Assembly: GCA_027445725.1 (NCBI GenBank)
Contig: DAIAVG010000069.1
Coordinates: 1-7,353, forward strand
Direction: 5' to 3'
From: Acidithiobacillus sp.
Lineage (GTDB): Bacteria > Pseudomonadota > Gammaproteobacteria > Acidithiobacillales > Acidithiobacillaceae
Length of the DNA stretch: 7,353 nt
Shown piece after piece: positions 4,090 through 7,353 of the stretch. Numbering within the stretch: the stretch's first letter is position 1; every line of letters starts with the position of its first letter. Both the position numbers and the translations under genes were made by a program. Below the pieces are notes generated by a model. The model was not told the origin of the DNA. It did not search any database and worked only from the letters and a program-made list of their open reading frames with translations.

Positions 4090-6570
4090 TTGACAGAATC
4101 CAATAAAGCACCGCCTCTTGAAAAGACCTTGGCAGATTTGCACGCCAGTCCAGCCGGCCTGACACATGGTGATGCCCAGCAGCGCTTGCAACAATATGGT
4201 GCGAATGCCTTGCAGGAAAAAGAGGTTAGTCCTCTCACGCGCTTTCTACGTTACTTTTGGGGACCCATTCCCTGGATGATCGAAGTGGCGGCCATCTTGT
4301 CGGCCGTTGTGGCGCATTGGGCTGATCTGACCATTATTTCGTTGCTGCTGCTCTTCAACGCGGACATTGGCTTTTGGCAGGAAAACAAAGCCAGCAGCGC
4401 CCTGGAGGCGCTCAAGAGCCAGTTGGCCCTCAAAGCCCGTGTGCTGCGGGACGGTCAATGGCAGGAGATCCTGGCGGCGGATCTGGTACCCGGTGACGTC
4501 ATCCGGATCCGGCTGGGCGATATCATTCCGGCGGATGTGCAATTGCTGGAGGGCGATTATCTGAGTGTCGATCAGTCGGCCCTGACGGGAGAATCCCTGC
4601 CGGTCAGCAAGAAAGCAGGCGACGTGGCCTATTCGGGTACCATCGCCAAGCAAGGCGAGATGGTGGCAGTCATCACTGCCACCGGTATGCACACCTTTTT
4701 CGGCAAAACGGCGGGCCTGGTGCAAAAGGCTGGGGCTGTATCGCACTTCCAAAAGGCGGTCCTGCGTATCGGTGACTACCTCATCTATATTGCTTTAGGA
4801 TTAGTGGCTGTGCTGATCACGGTCGAACTATTCCGCGGGCAGTCTTTCCTCTCCCTGTTACAGTTCGCCTTGATTCTTACGGTGGCCTCCATCCCCGTGG
4901 CCATGCCAGCGGTACTCTCGGTGACCATGGCCTTGGGTGCGCTGAAGCTTTCGCGTATGAAAGCTATCGTCACCCGTCTGGAGTCCATTGAGGAAATGGC
5001 GGGAATGCGGATTCTCTGTTCCGATAAAACGGGGACACTTACCCAGAACAGGCTGACCCTCGGGACCCTGGAACCAGCGCCGGGTATTACCCAGGAAGAC
5101 GTCCTACGCGCTGCCGCCCTGGCCTCCAAAGCAGAAGACCAGGACAGCATTGATCTCGCGGTACTGGGTGCGGTCGCGGATCCGCAACTTCTGCAAGGCT
5201 GGCAGCAACAGCACTTCACCCCTTTCGACCCGGTGGGCAAACGCACCGAAGCTCAGGTGAGCGATTCGTCCGGCCAGATCTGGACCATGACCAAGGGAGC
5301 ACCACAAGTCATCCTGGAACTTTGTCATTTGCCCAAAACGTTACTCCAGGACATGCAGGGGCGTATCCAGGCCCTGGCAGAGAAGGGCTACCGCACCCTG
5401 GGTGTCGCACGCAAGGCCGCCTCAGGGGATTGGCAGTTTCTGGGCATTATCCCCCTCTTTGACCCACCTCGGGAGGACTCCCGGGATACCATTGCCCAGG
5501 CAGAGGCGCATGGTATCGAGGTGAAAATGGTGACAGGGGATAATATGGCGATCGCCAAGGAAATCTCCGGCCAATTGGGTTTGGGGACAGACATTCTGCC
5601 TGCGGATCAGGTATTTGCCAACCAAGCCGATGTCACCCTGATTGGCGCGGAGCTGCGCCAGAAAATTGCGGCTGCCGATGGTTTCGCCCAAGTTTTTCCG
5701 GAGCACAAATACGGCATCGTCAAGGCATTACAAACCGATGGCTACCTGGTGGGTATGACCGGCGACGGCGTCAACGATGCCCCAGCGCTCAAGCAAGCAG
5801 ATGTGGGTATCGCGGTATCCGGCGCCACGGATGCCGCTCGGGCTGCGGCCGCTCTGGTGTTGATGGCACCTGGCCTGAATGTCATCATCAGCGCTGTTGA
5901 GGAGGCACGCCGCATCTTCGAGCGCATGAACAGCTATGCGATTTACCGTATCGTCGAAACCATTCGCATTATGGTCTTCGTCGTGCTGGCCATGCTGATT
6001 TTCGATTTTTATCCCATCACCGCCATCATGATCATCTTGCTGGCGTTCTTTAATGATGTACCGATCATGGCCATCGCCACCGACAACACCTGGCTGGATC
6101 CCAAGCCGGTACGCTGGGACATGCACCGCGTCCTCACGGTATCCACAGTACTGGGGCTCATCGGAGTCGTGGAAACCTTCGGTATGCTGCTCATCGCCAA
6201 AGATTACTTCCACATGGACATCCCGCATCTGCAAACCCTGATTTTCCTCAAGCTTGCCGTTGCTGGACATTTGACTTTATTCATTGCGCGGACGCGCAAG
6301 CCTTTCTTACGGAAGCCTTGGCCATCGGCGATACTGCTTTGGTCGGCCATTCTGACCAAAGCCGCGGCGACATTGTTTGTGGTCTATCCCATGGGGCTGG
6401 TGCCCTCTATCACCTGGGGGGAGGCCGGTGCAGTATGGATCTATTGTATTCTCTGGATATTCGTCGAAGATTGGGTCAAGGTCCGGGTCTATAAGCACTT
6501 GGAGCTCGATACGCCGAGACATCGGGATTTTATAGCGCTGACTCAGAAGAATCTCGGGCCAACGGTGTAG
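4090..6570 (+). CDS. P3A-type proton-efflux P-type ATPase
   Basis: An inner-membrane pump that uses ATP to export protons, 826 residues, close to the usual length of prokaryotic P3A pumps. An N-terminal cation-ATPase domain (about 10-75) is followed by M1 (58-77) and M2 (79-95). The actuator domain has TGES at 166-169. M3 (229-247) and M4 (256-280, with PVAMP 269-273) come next, then the phosphorylation loop DKTGTLT with Asp312. The nucleotide domain has KGAP 402-405. DPPR 458-461, TGDN 482-485 and TGDGVNDAP 557-565 complete the hinge. Six more membrane helices run from about 620 to 796. Asn90 in M2, Arg626 in M5 and Asp656 in M6 match by local context the proton-path residues Asn106, Arg655 and Asp684 of plant AHA2, which supports H+ over metal or Ca2+. 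Heavy-metal-binding N-domains and the plant autoinhibitory C-terminus are absent. No frameshift is seen. A role in pH homeostasis is inferred. Confidence 0.92.
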   Translation: MTESNKAPPLEKTLADLHASPAGLTHGDAQQRLQQYGANALQEKEVSPLTRFLRYFWGPIPWMIEVAAILSAVVAHWADLTIISLLLLFNADIGFWQENKASSALEALKSQLALKARVLRDGQWQEILAADLVPGDVIRIRLGDIIPADVQLLEGDYLSVDQSALTGESLPVSKKAGDVAYSGTIAKQGEMVAVITATGMHTFFGKTAGLVQKAGAVSHFQKAVLRIGDYLIYIALGLVAVLITVELFRGQSFLSLLQFALILTVASIPVAMPAVLSVTMALGALKLSRMKAIVTRLESIEEMAGMRILCSDKTGTLTQNRLTLGTLEPAPGITQEDVLRAAALASKAEDQDSIDLAVLGAVADPQLLQGWQQQHFTPFDPVGKRTEAQVSDSSGQIWTMTKGAPQVILELCHLPKTLLQDMQGRIQALAEKGYRTLGVARKAASGDWQFLGIIPLFDPPREDSRDTIAQAEAHGIEVKMVTGDNMAIAKEISGQLGLGTDILPADQVFANQADVTLIGAELRQKIAAADGFAQVFPEHKYGIVKALQTDGYLVGMTGDGVNDAPALKQADVGIAVSGATDAARAAAALVLMAPGLNVIISAVEEARRIFERMNSYAIYRIVETIRIMVFVVLAMLIFDFYPITAIMIILLAFFNDVPIMAIATDNTWLDPKPVRWDMHRVLTVSTVLGLIGVVETFGMLLIAKDYFHMDIPHLQTLIFLKLAVAGHLTLFIARTRKPFLRKPWPSAILLWSAILTKAAATLFVVYPMGLVPSITWGEAGAVWIYCILWIFVEDWVKVRVYKHLELDTPRHRDFIALTQKNLGPTV

Positions 6571-7353
6571 ACGAGCCCATAAGGTCCAAAAAAACCGATA
6601 AGGCGCGGGAACGCCTCGCCGGATTGGGGATGGCCATAAAGCTCTTCCAAATCAGTTGAGCGGATGGGATGGGCTTATACAGCAGATCCCAATCCGGTCT
6701 CTGTTCAAAAACCGTATGGGTCATAAAGCCTATTCCCAAGCCAGCCTTTACCATGGCCCCCACAGATTCCACATCGGCCACCTCAATGAAATGCGCGGGC
6801 ACAATGTTTTTTTGTCTGAACGCTTTCTCCAGTTTCCTTCGGACTCCGGAAGAAGGTTCTCGCCATACCACAGGAAAAGGTTGTATGTCTTCCAGGCTCA
6901 GTGTCGATGCCGACGCCAGAGGATGCGTTTTGGGCATGACCGCGATGATTTCACCTGTTAGCCACGGCTGTATTTCATAACTGTCCGGTAGATGCGGTAT
7001 ATCCATCTCTCCTTCAAAAAAGAAAACGTCCAGTTCGGAAAGATTAATGTCTCTCCAATAGGTCACACCGCTCTTTATGTAGAGATTGATCCCTGGATTC
7101 TGGCTTTGAAAACTTTGCAAATATTGTGGCAGTAAATAATTGGCAATCAGGCTGGTAGAGGCGATGCGAAGTTCTCCCGCTTGCAAGGATTTTTGGCGCA
7201 TGAGCAGATTCTCAATGTCTTGTAACTTGGCGCGTAATTGCCGGATATCGGGAATAAGTACCTGACCTGCCGGGGTCAACTGAATACCACCGCCCTCACG
7301 GACATATAAAGGCTCGCCGATTTCCCGTGTCAGTTTATGGAGGCGTTCGGAGA
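6530..7353 (-). CDS. LysR-family transcriptional regulator, N-terminus cut by window edge
   Basis: The frame is open from the right edge (first full codon at 7351) to TAA at 6532-6530, 273 visible residues. About 30 residues of the start are missing compared with the usual 300 or so. The beginning shows the end of the winged helix-turn-helix domain: LTREIGEPLYVRE and the LTPAG signature (25-29). A linker helix follows (30-58), then a two-lobed substrate-binding domain from about 59 (GELRIAS, YLLPQYLQSF, VKAGLGIGFM). The regulator would bind DNA as a multimer and respond to a small ligand I cannot name. The C-terminal 17 or so residues run past the usual end of the domain, and the last 41 bp of the gene overlap the ATPase gene on the opposite strand. 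LysR regulators usually control a divergent neighbour, which would lie to the right of the window, so control of the ATPase is not implied. Confidence 0.9.
   Translation of the reverse strand, partial: SERLHKLTREIGEPLYVREGGGIQLTPAGQVLIPDIRQLRAKLQDIENLLMRQKSLQAGELRIASTSLIANYLLPQYLQSFQSQNPGINLYIKSGVTYWRDINLSELDVFFFEGEMDIPHLPDSYEIQPWLTGEIIAVMPKTHPLASASTLSLEDIQPFPVVWREPSSGVRRKLEKAFRQKNIVPAHFIEVADVESVGAMVKAGLGIGFMTHTVFEQRPDWDLLYKPIPSAQLIWKSFMAIPNPARRSRALSVFLDLMGSSTPLARDSSESAL

Noticed and set aside
4246..6522. Several antisense ORFs of 60-180 codons inside the ATPase gene
   Set aside because: They are shadows of a highly conserved P-type ATPase frame in GC-rich DNA.
6601..6616. Hairpin AGGCG/CGCCT near a run of seven A, a possible LysR terminator
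   Set aside because: The stem is only 5 bp, lies 6 nt from the T run on the minus strand and is inside the LysR coding region.

Overview
The window looks like a stretch of a Gram-negative, moderately GC-rich bacterial chromosome that carries integrated mobile DNA. The best guess is an acidophilic proteobacterium of the Acidithiobacillus type. That guess rests on general gene style and on a fungal/plant/archaeal-type proton-pumping P-type ATPase, and it is inference, not proof.

Layout, left to right. (1) At 86-141 lies the 3' part of a tRNA-Ser gene, from the anticodon loop (CGA) to the CCA end, without its 5' half. It is followed by a good intrinsic terminator (150-185), a pair of 10-bp direct repeats (196-216) that look like integrase arm sites, and a complete tyrosine recombinase (265-1266). 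This is the integrase end of an element that uses tRNA-Ser as attachment site. Because the tRNA 5' half is missing, bases 1-85 are probably the far end of another element next to it in tandem. (2) On the minus strand are a short J-domain protein (1312-1806), whose promoter is bracketed by two identical palindromic boxes, and a small outer-membrane-type lipoprotein gene broken by a +1 frameshift (1935-2274). A tiny hydrophobic ORF and a 16-bp perfect palindrome lie upstream of it. (3) A visibly A+T-richer gene (2691-3914) encodes a soluble, stand-alone protein whose C-terminal half is the metallo-beta-lactamase nuclease-type domain of ComEC, behind an unrecognised N-terminal domain of about 150 residues. 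This is the most novel item. (4) A complete P3A proton-efflux ATPase (4090-6570) starts at a TTG behind a perfect AGGAGG. It meets tail to tail, with a 41-bp antisense overlap, a LysR-family regulator (6530 to beyond 7353) that is cut by the window edge.

How they fit together. The integrase, att fragment, J-domain protein and lipoprotein remnant are typical mobile-element cargo and housekeeping. The ComEC-like protein sits alone between this cargo and the ATPase, a common position for defence or conflict genes, although nothing in the window proves such a role. The ATPase would export protons from the cytoplasm. The LysR gene may belong to the next locus rather than to the ATPase. No second copy of the tRNA-Ser 3' end occurs in the window, so the right border of the element lies outside it or has been lost. 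No rRNA, CRISPR array, intact tRNA or insertion sequence was seen.
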